Assembly (NCBI RefSeq): GCF_005938385.1
Contig: NZ_VCRA01000010.1
Coordinates: 62,001 to 126,000 of the forward strand
Direction of reading: 5' to 3'
Source: Paenibacillus mesophilus
GTDB taxonomy: Bacteria > Bacillota > Bacilli > Paenibacillales > NBRC-103111
Length of the DNA stretch: 64,000 nt
Shown here: positions 32,646-40,994 of the stretch, piece after piece
Layout of the letters: every line of letters begins with the position of its first letter
Position numbering within the stretch: the first letter of the stretch is position 1
Made by a program: the position numbers and the translations under genes
Notes under the pieces: generated by a model
Told to the model about the DNA's origin: nothing
Seen by the model: only the letters and a program-made list of their open reading frames with translations
The model's database searches: none

Positions 32646-33620
32646 TTAGTTGCATACCGTAATATATCTGGCGAACGAGCCCTTTCTGGCAACGCAGCGA
32701 TCTGCTATGATAAATCCAGCATTTGCAATCATCCCGTCCATAGGCTGAGTGGAAACGAGGACCGCTTTGCCGGCGATGCGGCGGGCGTGCCGAAGGATAA
32801 AGAGCTGTTCCTCCGGCGTAACCTTGGATACCAAGTTGTAGGGCATATCGACGATGGCCGAATCGTAGCTTCCGGTAATATCGGCAATGGACCCCAGCTC
32901 CACACGGCCGGTGAGCCCGAAATGTGCGATGTTCTCGCGCGCTCCGCGGACGACGAGCGGGTTAATGTCGCGTCCGACGATGTCGATTCCCATAGACAGA
33001 GCTTCGACCAGCACGGTCCCGATGCCGCAGCAAGGATCGATCGCCCGGATGCCCGGCGGGTGGGGAACGGCGATATTGACGATGGCTCTGGCTGCGCGGG
33101 TAGGAAGGGCGATGGAATAGCTTCGCGGTTTTTTCATATGGTGAAGCCATACGTACCGGCTTCTCTCGTAGTGGCCGAAATACCATCTGCCGCCCAAGGA
33201 GGCGATGCCGAACTGCCGGTCGGGGTGTCGGACGTCCGCTTTCCCGTTCATATGCGAACCGACTTCCCGCTCAATGGCGCGTTGCTCGGCATAGTCGGCC
33301 CGGCCGGGCGAGTCCATGTCGGATCTTTTCACGAAAATGACTTTGAACGTAGCTCCGGATAACTGCAGACCCGCCACCTGTTCCGTTATATCGGACAAGC
33401 TGCCGCCTTCGTAGATCACTTCGATCCGTTCTTTTATAAACGGGCTGCGGCTCGGGTCGATCCGGATATGGCTTAGCAGGATATGGGGCGGGGTGTCCGC
33501 AGCGAATAACGAGCGCAGCTCCAGATTGCATAAGGAGATCTCATCCTCGTGACAAGCGTATGTGTATAGAAAGACGGGATGATGCCGGGACGAATTCAAC
33601 GGATAATCAACCTTTGCCAT
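32646..33620 (-). CDS. TRM11-like putative RNA/DNA methylase
   Basis: About 324 aa. Methyltransferase motif I DPCCGIGTVLVEAL and motif IV DMPYN are clear, in the UPF0020/TRM11 style used for base amino-group methylation. The N-terminal 150 residues are less conserved and could recognise RNA. The start at ATG 33620 is assumed because the frame further upstream lacks ribosome sites and would overlap the divergent ATL gene. Starts at 33620 and 33687 leave a 66-bp gap. Confidence 0.75.
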   Translation of the reverse strand: MAKVDYPLNSSRHHPVFLYTYACHEDEISLCNLELRSLFAADTPPHILLSHIRIDPSRSPFIKERIEVIYEGGSLSDITEQVAGLQLSGATFKVIFVKRSDMDSPGRADYAEQRAIEREVGSHMNGKADVRHPDRQFGIASLGGRWYFGHYERSRYVWLHHMKKPRSYSIALPTRAARAIVNIAVPHPPGIRAIDPCCGIGTVLVEALSMGIDIVGRDINPLVVRGARENIAHFGLTGRVELGSIADITGSYDSAIVDMPYNLVSKVTPEEQLFILRHARRIAGKAVLVSTQPMDGMIANAGFIIADRCVARKGSFARYITVCN

Positions 33621-33686
33621 AATCGGAATGAAGTACACTCTCAAACAATACCCGTATTCGCCCGCAAAAGCAAAGGGGGGAAGGGC

Positions 33687-34004
33687 ATGGAGCCCTATAC
33701 TCGCAATGTAATCGATATTATAAAAGGAATACCCGTAGGCTATGTCATGACCTACGGGCAAATTGCCGGCTTGGCCGGAAGCCCGCGCGGGGCCAGGCAA
33801 GTCGTAAGAATATTGCATGCGATGAGCAAAGCCCACGGGCTGCCGTGGCACAGAGTATTGAATGCAAAAGGCGAAATCGCGATCATGGACGATGAGCTGC
33901 GGTTTATGCAGTCGATGCTCCTGAGAGACGAAGGTGTCCGTGTAGACGACAACGGCCGCGTGGAGCTGGCGGCGTACCGATATATGCCGGAACGTGAAAG
34001 CTGA
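33687..34004 (+). CDS. Alkyltransferase-like protein (ATL): MGMT fold with Trp in place of the active cysteine
   Basis: 105 aa, same fold as the C-terminal domain of O6-alkylguanine-DNA methyltransferase: VGYVMTYGQIAGLAG (helix-turn-helix) and SPRGARQVVRIL with the arginine finger. The acceptor motif PCHRV is PWHRV at 53-57, so methyl transfer is impossible. ATL proteins bind O6-alkylguanine and hand it to nucleotide excision repair. GGGGGGAAGGG precedes the ATG. An AlkD-like glycosylase gene lies 10 kb away in the same window. Confidence 0.92.
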   Translation: MEPYTRNVIDIIKGIPVGYVMTYGQIAGLAGSPRGARQVVRILHAMSKAHGLPWHRVLNAKGEIAIMDDELRFMQSMLLRDEGVRVDDNGRVELAAYRYMPERES

Positions 34005-34008
34005 CGGA

Positions 34009-34926
34009 TTAGCGGATATGCCGAAGCTTATCCGGGTTCCCTACGATATAGATGGCGGTCATGCGGTTGTTCTCGACATGAAACGAGAAGACGCTCAACG
34101 GGCTCCCGTTCGCATAAGTCACGATTCCGGCTTGACCGTTGACGTCGGCGATTCGGTACGAGAAGCCCGCCGGCGCTTTCTCCAGAATGCCCGCCAAAAA
34201 CGCGGCCACCCGATCGGCTCCCATAATCGGCCGTACCGCTGCCTTCACCTTGCCTCCGCCGTCCGAATAAAGGGTCGCGTCGTTGGACAAAATGTTCATC
34301 AGCTTGCCGAGATCGCCGACCGTCAGAGCATGCACGAATTGATCGACCAGGTGGCTCACTTGCTCATTCAGCGTCTCCGGCTGCTTCGATTCGGCCTTGT
34401 CGGCTTCTTCCCGTACAAGCGGGAGGGTGCCGATGCTTCGTTTCGCGCGGCGGAAAATTTGCCGGCAGTTCGTACTGGTCTTGCCGACGATGCCGGCGAT
34501 TTCGTCGTATTCGTACTGCAGCACTTCCCGCAGCAGGAAGACGGCCCGTTCCACCCAGGAGAGCTGCTGCAGGAGCAGCAAATAGGCCGTCGATATCGAT
34601 TCATGACGCACGTACGCCTGAAGCGGGTCGTCGTTTCGCTCCGTTGCATCGTCCACGACGGGCTCGGGAAGCCATGGCCCTACATACAATTCGCGTTGCT
34701 TCTGCACGGAGCGGAGCCGGTCGATGCAGCGGTTCGTGACAATTTTGCACAGGTACGATTTCTCGCTTTGAATCTTATCGGGTTCAGCCGCCGCATTCAA
34801 GGAAATGAACGCCTCGTGCACGATATCCTCCGCATCCATTACGCTCCCGAGCATCCGGTAAGCAAGCGAAAATAACAACGGCTTATAAGAGGCATACAGC
34901 TGCTCCATATTTATCGGAGTATCCAT
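34009..34926 (-). CDS. ECF sigma factor of group ECF41 (SigJ-like) with SnoaL-like C-terminal domain
   Basis: 305 aa. Sigma-2 (about 10-75), linker with WLPEP (85-89), sigma-4 (about 110-165), then a SnoaL-like extension of about 115 aa carrying the two ECF41 hallmarks DGGGK (222-226) and NPDK (297-300). In this group the extension regulates the sigma factor in place of an anti-sigma factor. ECF41 genes normally lie next to a carboxymuconolactone decarboxylase, an oxidoreductase or an epimerase; here an FAD oxidoreductase is just upstream (49 bp), and the predicted ECF41 promoter lies before that gene. Confidence 0.93.
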   Translation of the reverse strand: MDTPINMEQLYASYKPLLFSLAYRMLGSVMDAEDIVHEAFISLNAAAEPDKIQSEKSYLCKIVTNRCIDRLRSVQKQRELYVGPWLPEPVVDDATERNDDPLQAYVRHESISTAYLLLLQQLSWVERAVFLLREVLQYEYDEIAGIVGKTSTNCRQIFRRAKRSIGTLPLVREEADKAESKQPETLNEQVSHLVDQFVHALTVGDLGKLMNILSNDATLYSDGGGKVKAAVRPIMGADRVAAFLAGILEKAPAGFSYRIADVNGQAGIVTYANGSPLSVFSFHVENNRMTAIYIVGNPDKLRHIR

Positions 34927-34975
34927 GAAGACAACACCCTTTCATCCGATTTCCCCGAATATCCGTTAAATCGTC

Positions 34976-36283
34976 TTACGCCCGGTAAGCCGCAGATGCC
35001 GCGGCATATTCGGAAGAAATCTCATTTATAATGCGGCCGGCGGCTCGTCTGGCGCTTGCTGCGGCTGCATCGGCGAGCATCTCCCCGTGACTCGCCCAAT
35101 CTCCGGCAATGTAGAGACCGCGAATCTCGGGAACGGCAGGTCCGGGCATCAGTTCGCTTTGACCCAGGTGCATATAATCGTGAACGACCGTCATATTGGG
35201 CAAAAATTGCTTCGCTACTACTTCCTTCTGCCAATCGGGGTGCAGCAGATTCATCGTCTGTTCCAGCAGCCGTTCGTCCGTCTTCGGATCCGAATCGCCG
35301 CTGCAGTTATATTTGATCAAATGCATTACCAGTGTATCACGGTCGCTCAGCTTTGCCACCCTGGAATGATTCGTGAAGAAGACCGGTTGATCGAGACCGA
35401 TTGCAAAGTGGCGGTCGGCAACCGGAAGACGTTTCAGGCAAAGATCGAGGCAAGCGGCCATGACCGGGCGTGCTCCGTCTTTCCACCGCCGCAGCGAAGT
35501 GGGGTCCGCGTCACCGACCAGCCGATACGTCTCCGCAGGGGAGAGCGTACTGATCACCCGGTTGACCTGGATCGTCTCCCCGTCGGAGAACCGGAGGCCG
35601 CTCACGGCACCGTTATGCATAATTTCCGTCACGTTCTTGCCGCTCCTGATGGTCGCTCCGGCCCGAACCGCCAGCTCGCGAAGCTGGTCCACGATCGTTT
35701 GCCAGCCTCCGTTCACATAGAGAACTCCGCTCTTGAGCGAGCGCTGCACCTGCCGGATTACCGGTCCTACCGGCTGGTCGTCAAGCGCTTTGTTGTAAGT
35801 GGCCGTCCGGCACAGCGCATAGAAAATGTGGCGCACCATCGGATCGCGGATTTGCCGCTCGGCCCAGTCCCGCAAGCTGATGTTGGCCATTGCGGCGGCA
35901 TCTATTTTACCCAGTCCGAGCATGAAGCGGCCAAGCTCTACTTTGCCCGGCCACGATAGAAGCCGGGATGAGAGCAGACGGGCCGGATTGCCCGGCAGCG
36001 GCCACAACCGGTTCTGCCAGATGGCATACCCATCCGCAGGAGGAGTGCCGCCTTCCAGCTTCACGCCGAGCTCCTGAAGGATGGAATAGGCTTCCCCCGC
36101 ACGATAGAGCGCGTGCCCTCCAAGGTTGAAGCAAGCCCCGTCTTTGTTGATCGTCATCCCCCGTCCGCCCAAGCGATTCGATTTCTCCAGCACGATGACC
36201 GACTTATTCGCACGAGCCAAATCGATGGCCGCGATCAATCCCGAAATTCCTCCGCCAATAATGGCCGCATCATACGTTTGCAT
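34976..36283 (-). CDS. FAD-dependent oxidoreductase, phytoene desaturase/protoporphyrinogen oxidase-like
   Basis: 435 aa: N-terminal FAD fold IIGGGISGLIAAIDLARANKSVIVLEKSNRLGGRG, and C-terminal FAD closing motif LYIAGDWASHGEMLADAAAASARRAAG. Amine-oxidase/desaturase superfamily; the substrate is unknown. It is the first gene of a unit with the ECF41 sigma factor, and its upstream region carries a TGTCACA-N16-CGTC promoter. It is therefore the predicted direct target of that sigma factor. Confidence 0.88.
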   Translation of the reverse strand: MQTYDAAIIGGGISGLIAAIDLARANKSVIVLEKSNRLGGRGMTINKDGACFNLGGHALYRAGEAYSILQELGVKLEGGTPPADGYAIWQNRLWPLPGNPARLLSSRLLSWPGKVELGRFMLGLGKIDAAAMANISLRDWAERQIRDPMVRHIFYALCRTATYNKALDDQPVGPVIRQVQRSLKSGVLYVNGGWQTIVDQLRELAVRAGATIRSGKNVTEIMHNGAVSGLRFSDGETIQVNRVISTLSPAETYRLVGDADPTSLRRWKDGARPVMAACLDLCLKRLPVADRHFAIGLDQPVFFTNHSRVAKLSDRDTLVMHLIKYNCSGDSDPKTDERLLEQTMNLLHPDWQKEVVAKQFLPNMTVVHDYMHLGQSELMPGPAVPEIRGLYIAGDWASHGEMLADAAAASARRAAGRIINEISSEYAAASAAYRA

Positions 36284-36321
36284 CTCGATCGACCTCCGTT
36301 AATGGTGATTTCATCTAACAG

Positions 36322-36348
36322 GACGATGAAGGATGCGATTCTGTGACA
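36322..36348 (-). promoter_or_regulatory. Predicted ECF41-type promoter
   Basis: On the minus strand TGTCACA (36348-36342), 16 nt, then CGTC (36325-36322), which equals the published ECF41 consensus as I recall it. It is 40-65 bp before the ATG of the oxidoreductase that leads the ECF41 unit, so the sigma factor would drive its own operon. Confidence 0.65.
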
Positions 36349-36492
36349 TGTTGGATGCGGCAGTTTAACCATTTTTTTGTCAAAGCTTGAAGCTTGACTC
36401 TCCGCATGGGCGGGCATACAATGAAATTAGTTAAAAGGTATTAACTATTAAAAGATAGAAACAATATGCGGAAATCGCAAAGGAGGCGATGT

Positions 36493-36921
36493 TTGCTGGA
36501 TAAGAAGGAACGACTGTCACAGCTGGTGTCCAGTCAAATGACCCATTTCGTAATCGGGTACGCCAAAATATTGGAAAACGATTTGACCGGTCCGCAATAT
36601 TTCATCCTGCAGACGTTGGCGGAGGCGGGTAAGCGGAATTGCTCGGAGCTTGCCGGCGCATTGGATGTTACGCTTCCGGCCGTCACGAACTTGACGAACA
36701 AATTGGTCCGCAAAGGATATATCGAACGAATCGTATCCGAGACCGACAGGAGGAACGTCTATTTGCGGATTACGGATGCAGGCAGGGAAGTGGAAGCCCG
36801 GATGGTGGAGCGGTACAAGGAATTGGCGAAAGATTTATGGTCCGGCTTCTCCGAGGAAGAAATCGACTTGCTGATCGTTTCTTTCGAGAAGATGATCCGG
36901 AATTTTACCATCAAACTCTAG
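36493..36921 (+). CDS. MarR-family transcriptional regulator
   Basis: 142 aa from TTG 36493, which follows AAAGGAGG; the upstream ATG in the track of another frame ends at once. Winged helix: GPQYFILQTLAEAG, NCSELAGALDVTLPAVTNLTNKLVRKGYI, wing SETDRRNVYLRITDAGREV. It lies 12 bp before the SDR gene and probably controls it. A TTAACTATTAA-like AT-rich dyad before it (near 36440) may be the operator. Confidence 0.88.
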   Translation: MLDKKERLSQLVSSQMTHFVIGYAKILENDLTGPQYFILQTLAEAGKRNCSELAGALDVTLPAVTNLTNKLVRKGYIERIVSETDRRNVYLRITDAGREVEARMVERYKELAKDLWSGFSEEEIDLLIVSFEKMIRNFTIKL

Positions 36922-36933
36922 GAGGAATCGGCT

Positions 36934-37686
36934 ATGGGAAGATTGCATAATAAAGTCGCTATCGTTACAGGCGCAGCGGGCGGTATGGGAAAAGCGGACG
37001 CTCTGCTGTTCGCGAAGGAAGGCGCCAAGCTGGCCATTACGGATCTGCAGCAGGATAAGCTTCAGGAAGTCGTACAGGAAATTAACGGTAACGGCGGGGA
37101 AGCGATCGGCTTCACCCACAACGTCGCATCGGAGGAAGATTGGATTCGCGTCGTGAAAGAGACGGTCGCCCATTTTGGCAAAATCGACATACTCGTCAAC
37201 AATGCCGGCATTTCCAGCGCCGTTCCGTTTCTCGAGACCAGCGTCGAGCAGTGGGACAAGGTGATGTCGATCAACTTGACCGGGACCTTTCTCGGACAGA
37301 AGCATGTCATTCCCCACATGATCGACAACGGCGGCGGCTCGATCGTCAATATATCGTCGATCGCCGGACTGACGGGCGGCAGCGGAGCGGGCGCTTATAC
37401 GGCCAGCAAGGGGGCCGTCCGGCTGCTGACCAAGGCGACGGCGATCGATTATGCCAAGCATAACATCCGGGTCAATTCGGTCCATCCGGGCTATATCGCC
37501 ACCCCGATGACCGTCGATCTGTTCGCCGACGAACAGATGAAGCAGTGGTTTCTGTCCCAGACGCCGCTTCCGCGGCTTGGCAATCCGGAGGACATCGCGG
37601 CGGGCGTATTGTTCCTCGCTTCCGACGAATCGTCCTTTATTACGGGAATCGAGCTTCCGATCGACGGCGGCTATTACGCGAAATAA
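36934..37686 (+). CDS. Short-chain dehydrogenase/reductase (SDR), classical
   Basis: 250 aa classical SDR: TGAAGGMG (NAD(P) binding, 12-19), NNAG (about 89-92), catalytic S (NISSIAG), Y-x-x-x-K in AYTASKGAV, and C-terminal GIELPIDGGYYAK. An aspartate (ITDLQ) after the second strand suggests NAD preference. GGAGG precedes the ATG. In a unit with the MarR gene. Substrate not readable. Confidence 0.93.
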   Translation: MGRLHNKVAIVTGAAGGMGKADALLFAKEGAKLAITDLQQDKLQEVVQEINGNGGEAIGFTHNVASEEDWIRVVKETVAHFGKIDILVNNAGISSAVPFLETSVEQWDKVMSINLTGTFLGQKHVIPHMIDNGGGSIVNISSIAGLTGGSGAGAYTASKGAVRLLTKATAIDYAKHNIRVNSVHPGYIATPMTVDLFADEQMKQWFLSQTPLPRLGNPEDIAAGVLFLASDESSFITGIELPIDGGYYAK

Positions 37687-37699
37687 CAATACTACTGTC

Positions 37700-37856
37700 G
37701 TTCGCGGAAGGCGGCTACGTGCCGGATGTAATTTCCGTCATGAGAATGGGACGCCCGGCCGATCCGGGCGAAATTGCCGGAGTCGTGGCTTTCATGGCTT
37801 CGCCCGCTTCCAGTTACATGACCGGTTCGCTTGTCACCGTAGACAGTAGTTATACA
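37700..37856 (+). pseudogene. C-terminal remnant of a second SDR gene
   Basis: Directly after the SDR, another frame encodes VISVMRMGRPADPGEIAGVVAFMASPASSYMTGSLVTVDSSYT, the typical C-terminal end of an SDR (G-R-x-x-x-P-x-E-I-A, then S-x-Y-x-T-G). No N-terminal two-thirds, start codon or ribosome site precedes it. It is a decayed fragment, perhaps from a tandem SDR pair that lost most of one gene. Confidence 0.6.
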
Positions 37857-37865
37857 TGTGTAGAG

Positions 37866-37896
37866 AACCGCCTTTCGCGAGAAGGGCGGTTTTTAC
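37866..37896. terminator. Terminator between SDR region and iron-uptake operon
   Basis: Stem AACCGCC-TT / AA-GGGCGGTT around a TCGCGAG-like loop, then TTTTACG. It separates the plus-strand SDR region from the minus-strand permease gene and can act for both. Confidence 0.7.
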
Positions 37897-37914
37897 GTTT
37901 TCATTTACCTGGAA

Positions 37915-38892
37915 TTACGGCCTTCGACGCTCTCTGCGCAGCAAATAGATGAAATACGGAGCGCCGATGACGGCGGTCATAATGCCTACCGGCACCTCTC
38001 TCGGCACGACCACGATCCGCCCGAGACAGTCCCCGAGCAGCATCAGATCCGCCCCGATAAGCGCGGCCAACGGGATGAGCCATTGGTTTCGGCTGCCGAC
38101 GATGCCGCGGGCGATGTGCGGAGCGATCAGACCGATGAAGCCGATCGCCCCGACCGCCGATACGGAAATGCCGGCGAGAGCTACGGCAAGCAACAGCAGC
38201 CAGAACCGCTGTCGGGTCAAGTTTAAGCCGAGCGAAGCGCCGGACTCGTCACCGAGCTGAAACACGTTCAGCTTCGGGAATTGGAGCCAGGCGACAGGGG
38301 CCAGCACGGCGATCCACGGCAGCAGCGACAGCACATCGTCCCAGCCTCTGCTCCATAAGCTCCCCGACAACCAAAGCAGCGCCATATTGATGTCGGTCGG
38401 ATGCCGTACAATCAAGTATTGCGTACCGGCTTGGAAGACGGCGCCGACCGCGATGCCTACAAGAGCGAGCGAAGCGGGCGATAGGCTCAACCTCCGGCCT
38501 AGCAGCAGCAAGACGACGAAGGCGGCGATCGCCCCGACGAATGCCGCAGCGGGCAGCATGTAGCCCGGGGCTTCCGGGAACAGGAAGAGAACGGCGGCCG
38601 CCGTAAACCCGGCTCCCTTCGTAATTCCGATCACATCGGGACTGGCGAGCGGATTCCGCACCAGGCTTTGTACAATCACGCCTCCTACAGCCAAGCCGAA
38701 TCCCGCCAATATACCGACAATGATCCGGGGCAAGCGGACCTCGGTAACAATAAAAGTGAATTTGCTTTCTTCTTGCAGCAAAATGGCCCATAAATCGCCG
38801 AAAGAAACGGGCACCGCGCCCAGACGGACGGATAATACGGCCAATCCGATCATGACGAGGAAGGCGACGGCAATCGGGAAAGCTTTTCTCAT
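37915..38892 (-). CDS. Ferric-siderophore ABC permease (FecCD family), second subunit
   Basis: 325 aa with nine to ten membrane helices. Motifs of FecCD permeases: LPRIIVGILAGFGLAVGGVIVQSLVRNPLASPDVIGITKGAGFTAA and GAIGFIGLIAPHIARGIVG. ATG 38892 overlaps the stop of the first permease gene (ATGA), showing translational coupling. It forms the membrane channel with that subunit. No ATPase gene follows in the operon. Confidence 0.93.
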   Translation of the reverse strand: MRKAFPIAVAFLVMIGLAVLSVRLGAVPVSFGDLWAILLQEESKFTFIVTEVRLPRIIVGILAGFGLAVGGVIVQSLVRNPLASPDVIGITKGAGFTAAAVLFLFPEAPGYMLPAAAFVGAIAAFVVLLLLGRRLSLSPASLALVGIAVGAVFQAGTQYLIVRHPTDINMALLWLSGSLWSRGWDDVLSLLPWIAVLAPVAWLQFPKLNVFQLGDESGASLGLNLTRQRFWLLLLAVALAGISVSAVGAIGFIGLIAPHIARGIVGSRNQWLIPLAALIGADLMLLGDCLGRIVVVPREVPVGIMTAVIGAPYFIYLLRRERRRP

Positions 38893-39914
38893 CGTTTCGC
38901 ACCGCCTTGCCTGCGTGCCAAGTAAATGAAAAACGGAGCGCCGATAGCCGATGTCACGATGCCTACCGGAGATTCGAACGGGAACGCGATATACCGGCTG
39001 ATCCAATCGGCGTATACGAGCATGGCGCCTCCAAGCAGCCCCGTCAGCGGAACGAGCACCGGGAGATTGCTGCCGACCAAAGCGCGGGCGATGTGGGGAA
39101 CGATCAAGCAGATGAAGCCGATCGGACCGCATATCGCTACCGCCGATCCGGCCAGCACGATAACGAGCACGATGCCGACGGTACGTACGACCGCTACCCG
39201 TTGGCCCAATCCTGCCGCCAGCTCGTCGTCGATGAGCAGTAGACGGAAGGAAGGGATCATGAAGCCGATTACGAGCAGCCCGGCCGCGAAGAAAGGCAGT
39301 AACGTACGGACCTCGAGCCATCCGGCGTGGCTGACCGAGCCGACCAGCCAGAAGATCATGCTGTCCGTCGATTGCTGATTGAAAATAATAAGACCTTCGG
39401 TCAAAGACGACAGCAGAAAATGGATCGTAATGCCCGCCAAAGCCAATCGGACAGGCTGCTTCTGTCCCCCTCCCCCGGCCAAAGACCAGATCAGCACGGC
39501 GCCTGCCGCCGCACCTACGAAAGCGAACAGGATGGAATCGGTGATCGTATGTTCCGCGACGGCAATCAAGCCGAACACGACAGCAAGCGAAGCTCCGGCA
39601 TTAATTCCGAATATATGAGGAGAGGCGAGCGGATTTTTCGTCACGAGCTGTGTCAGCAATCCGGCCAATGCCAGATGGATGCCGACGATACAGGCGGTCA
39701 GCGCGCGAGGCAAGCGCAGCGTCTGGATATACAGATGGGCTTTGTCTTGGCCTTGATAAGTTAACGCCTCATATAAGGTGTGCCACGATATTTGCGCCTG
39801 CCCCCATTTCAGACTGGCGACAATGCCGGCGGCAAGCAGCACGACAGCACTACAAAATAGGAAGAGCAGAAACCGTGTACGGTTCTGCTTCTTCGGCGGG
39901 ATAGGGTTCGACAT
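38889..39914 (-). CDS. Ferric-siderophore ABC permease (FecCD family), first subunit
   Basis: 341 aa, paralogous to the next gene: LPRALTACIVGIHLALAGLLTQLVTKNPLASPHIFGINAGASLA and GPIGFICLIVPHIARALVG. It starts 5 bp after the binding protein stop. Together the pair imports the iron complex delivered by the lipoprotein at 39919. Confidence 0.93.
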   Translation of the reverse strand: MSNPIPPKKQNRTRFLLFLFCSAVVLLAAGIVASLKWGQAQISWHTLYEALTYQGQDKAHLYIQTLRLPRALTACIVGIHLALAGLLTQLVTKNPLASPHIFGINAGASLAVVFGLIAVAEHTITDSILFAFVGAAAGAVLIWSLAGGGGQKQPVRLALAGITIHFLLSSLTEGLIIFNQQSTDSMIFWLVGSVSHAGWLEVRTLLPFFAAGLLVIGFMIPSFRLLLIDDELAAGLGQRVAVVRTVGIVLVIVLAGSAVAICGPIGFICLIVPHIARALVGSNLPVLVPLTGLLGGAMLVYADWISRYIAFPFESPVGIVTSAIGAPFFIYLARRQGGAKR

Positions 39915-39918
39915 GCGG

Positions 39919-40884
39919 TTATTCTCCCAAGTATTTCACGAGATCTTCGGCTATTTTCTCGGAACCGAGCAGTCCTCGCGATAGCGACCAGTCGCGTCTT
40001 TCGACCGTAAACACTTTACGGTTCGCGACAGCGTCGATTTTTTTCCAAAGCGGGTTGCTCTCCCATTGGTTCACGATCGTCTCTTTCTCGGTCGGCATCA
40101 GAAACATCGCCTGCGGATTCGTCTCGACAAGCTGCTCCAGCGTCAGTTGCGGATAGGACGTTTCGTTTTTCACCGGATCGGTAAAGCCGAGCATGGCGAG
40201 GAGCGAGCCGGAATAAGAATGGTCCGAGTGGGCGAAGAAGCCTTTCGGATTGACGACGGCGGGCACTACGGTCAGCTTGGCGCGGCTGATTTTCTTCTTC
40301 GCCTCTTCCATCTTGGCCTGATGCTCGTCGAGCCGTTTCTTGCCTTCCGCTTCCTTGCCGACCGCCTTGGCAACGATGGCGTAGTTTTTCAGCATTTGCG
40401 CATAATCGGCTTGAAAGTCGTCCAGCACGAGAATCGGGGCGATTCCTTTCAATTGCTTGAAGGCGTTCTTGTGTTTATTCAAGTCGACGATAATGAGATC
40501 CGGCTTCAAGGAGCTGATCAGCTCGATATTCGGCTCATATCGCGAGCCGACGGAAGTATACTGCTTCAATCCGCTTTTGACGGAATCCATGAACAGATCG
40601 GCGCTGCTGTCGTCGGCAACTCCTACCGGCTGAACGCCCAGCGTCACGAGCATGTCGGTGAAGCTGAATTCCATCGCGATAATACGCTCCGGTTTCTTGG
40701 ACAGCTCTACAGTGCCGAGCGCGTCTTCCAACGTAATTTTGCCGCCGGCTGTAGTCGGGGCGGACGGTTGGGCGCCTTGCGTCGATCCGGACGAATTGCC
40801 GCCGGCTTGCCCGCAAGCGGCGGCAATTATGGCAAGAATGGCGAGTATGGCAAGGCCGAACGATCTTTTGATCTTGTGAAACAT
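39919..40884 (-). CDS. Iron-siderophore (ferric citrate-type) binding lipoprotein
   Basis: 321 aa with lipobox IIAAAC (C24), linker, then the FecB/FhuD fold: PERIIAMEFSFTDMLVTLGVQPVGVADD and LKPDLIIVDLNKH. First gene of the operon binding protein-permease-permease, preceded by a Fur box. Sequence style resembles ferric-citrate binders (YfmC-like); the actual ligand is uncertain. Confidence 0.92.
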   Translation of the reverse strand: MFHKIKRSFGLAILAILAIIAAACGQAGGNSSGSTQGAQPSAPTTAGGKITLEDALGTVELSKKPERIIAMEFSFTDMLVTLGVQPVGVADDSSADLFMDSVKSGLKQYTSVGSRYEPNIELISSLKPDLIIVDLNKHKNAFKQLKGIAPILVLDDFQADYAQMLKNYAIVAKAVGKEAEGKKRLDEHQAKMEEAKKKISRAKLTVVPAVVNPKGFFAHSDHSYSGSLLAMLGFTDPVKNETSYPQLTLEQLVETNPQAMFLMPTEKETIVNQWESNPLWKKIDAVANRKVFTVERRDWSLSRGLLGSEKIAEDLVKYLGE

Positions 40885-40900
40885 GCTTCTTCCCCCTGCA

Positions 40901-40918
40901 AATGATTATTATTATCAA
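40901..40918 (-). promoter_or_regulatory. Fur box
   Basis: On the minus strand TGATAATAATAATCATTT, close to GATAATGATAATCATTATC, lies about 17 bp before the start codon of the binding lipoprotein. Repression by Fur-iron is expected. Confidence 0.85.
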
Positions 40919-40994
40919 CTAAACTGTATTTTAGCCGCATATAATCGTTTGGACCATATCTGATCTTAAGATTAGGCATGTTATATTATTAGAT

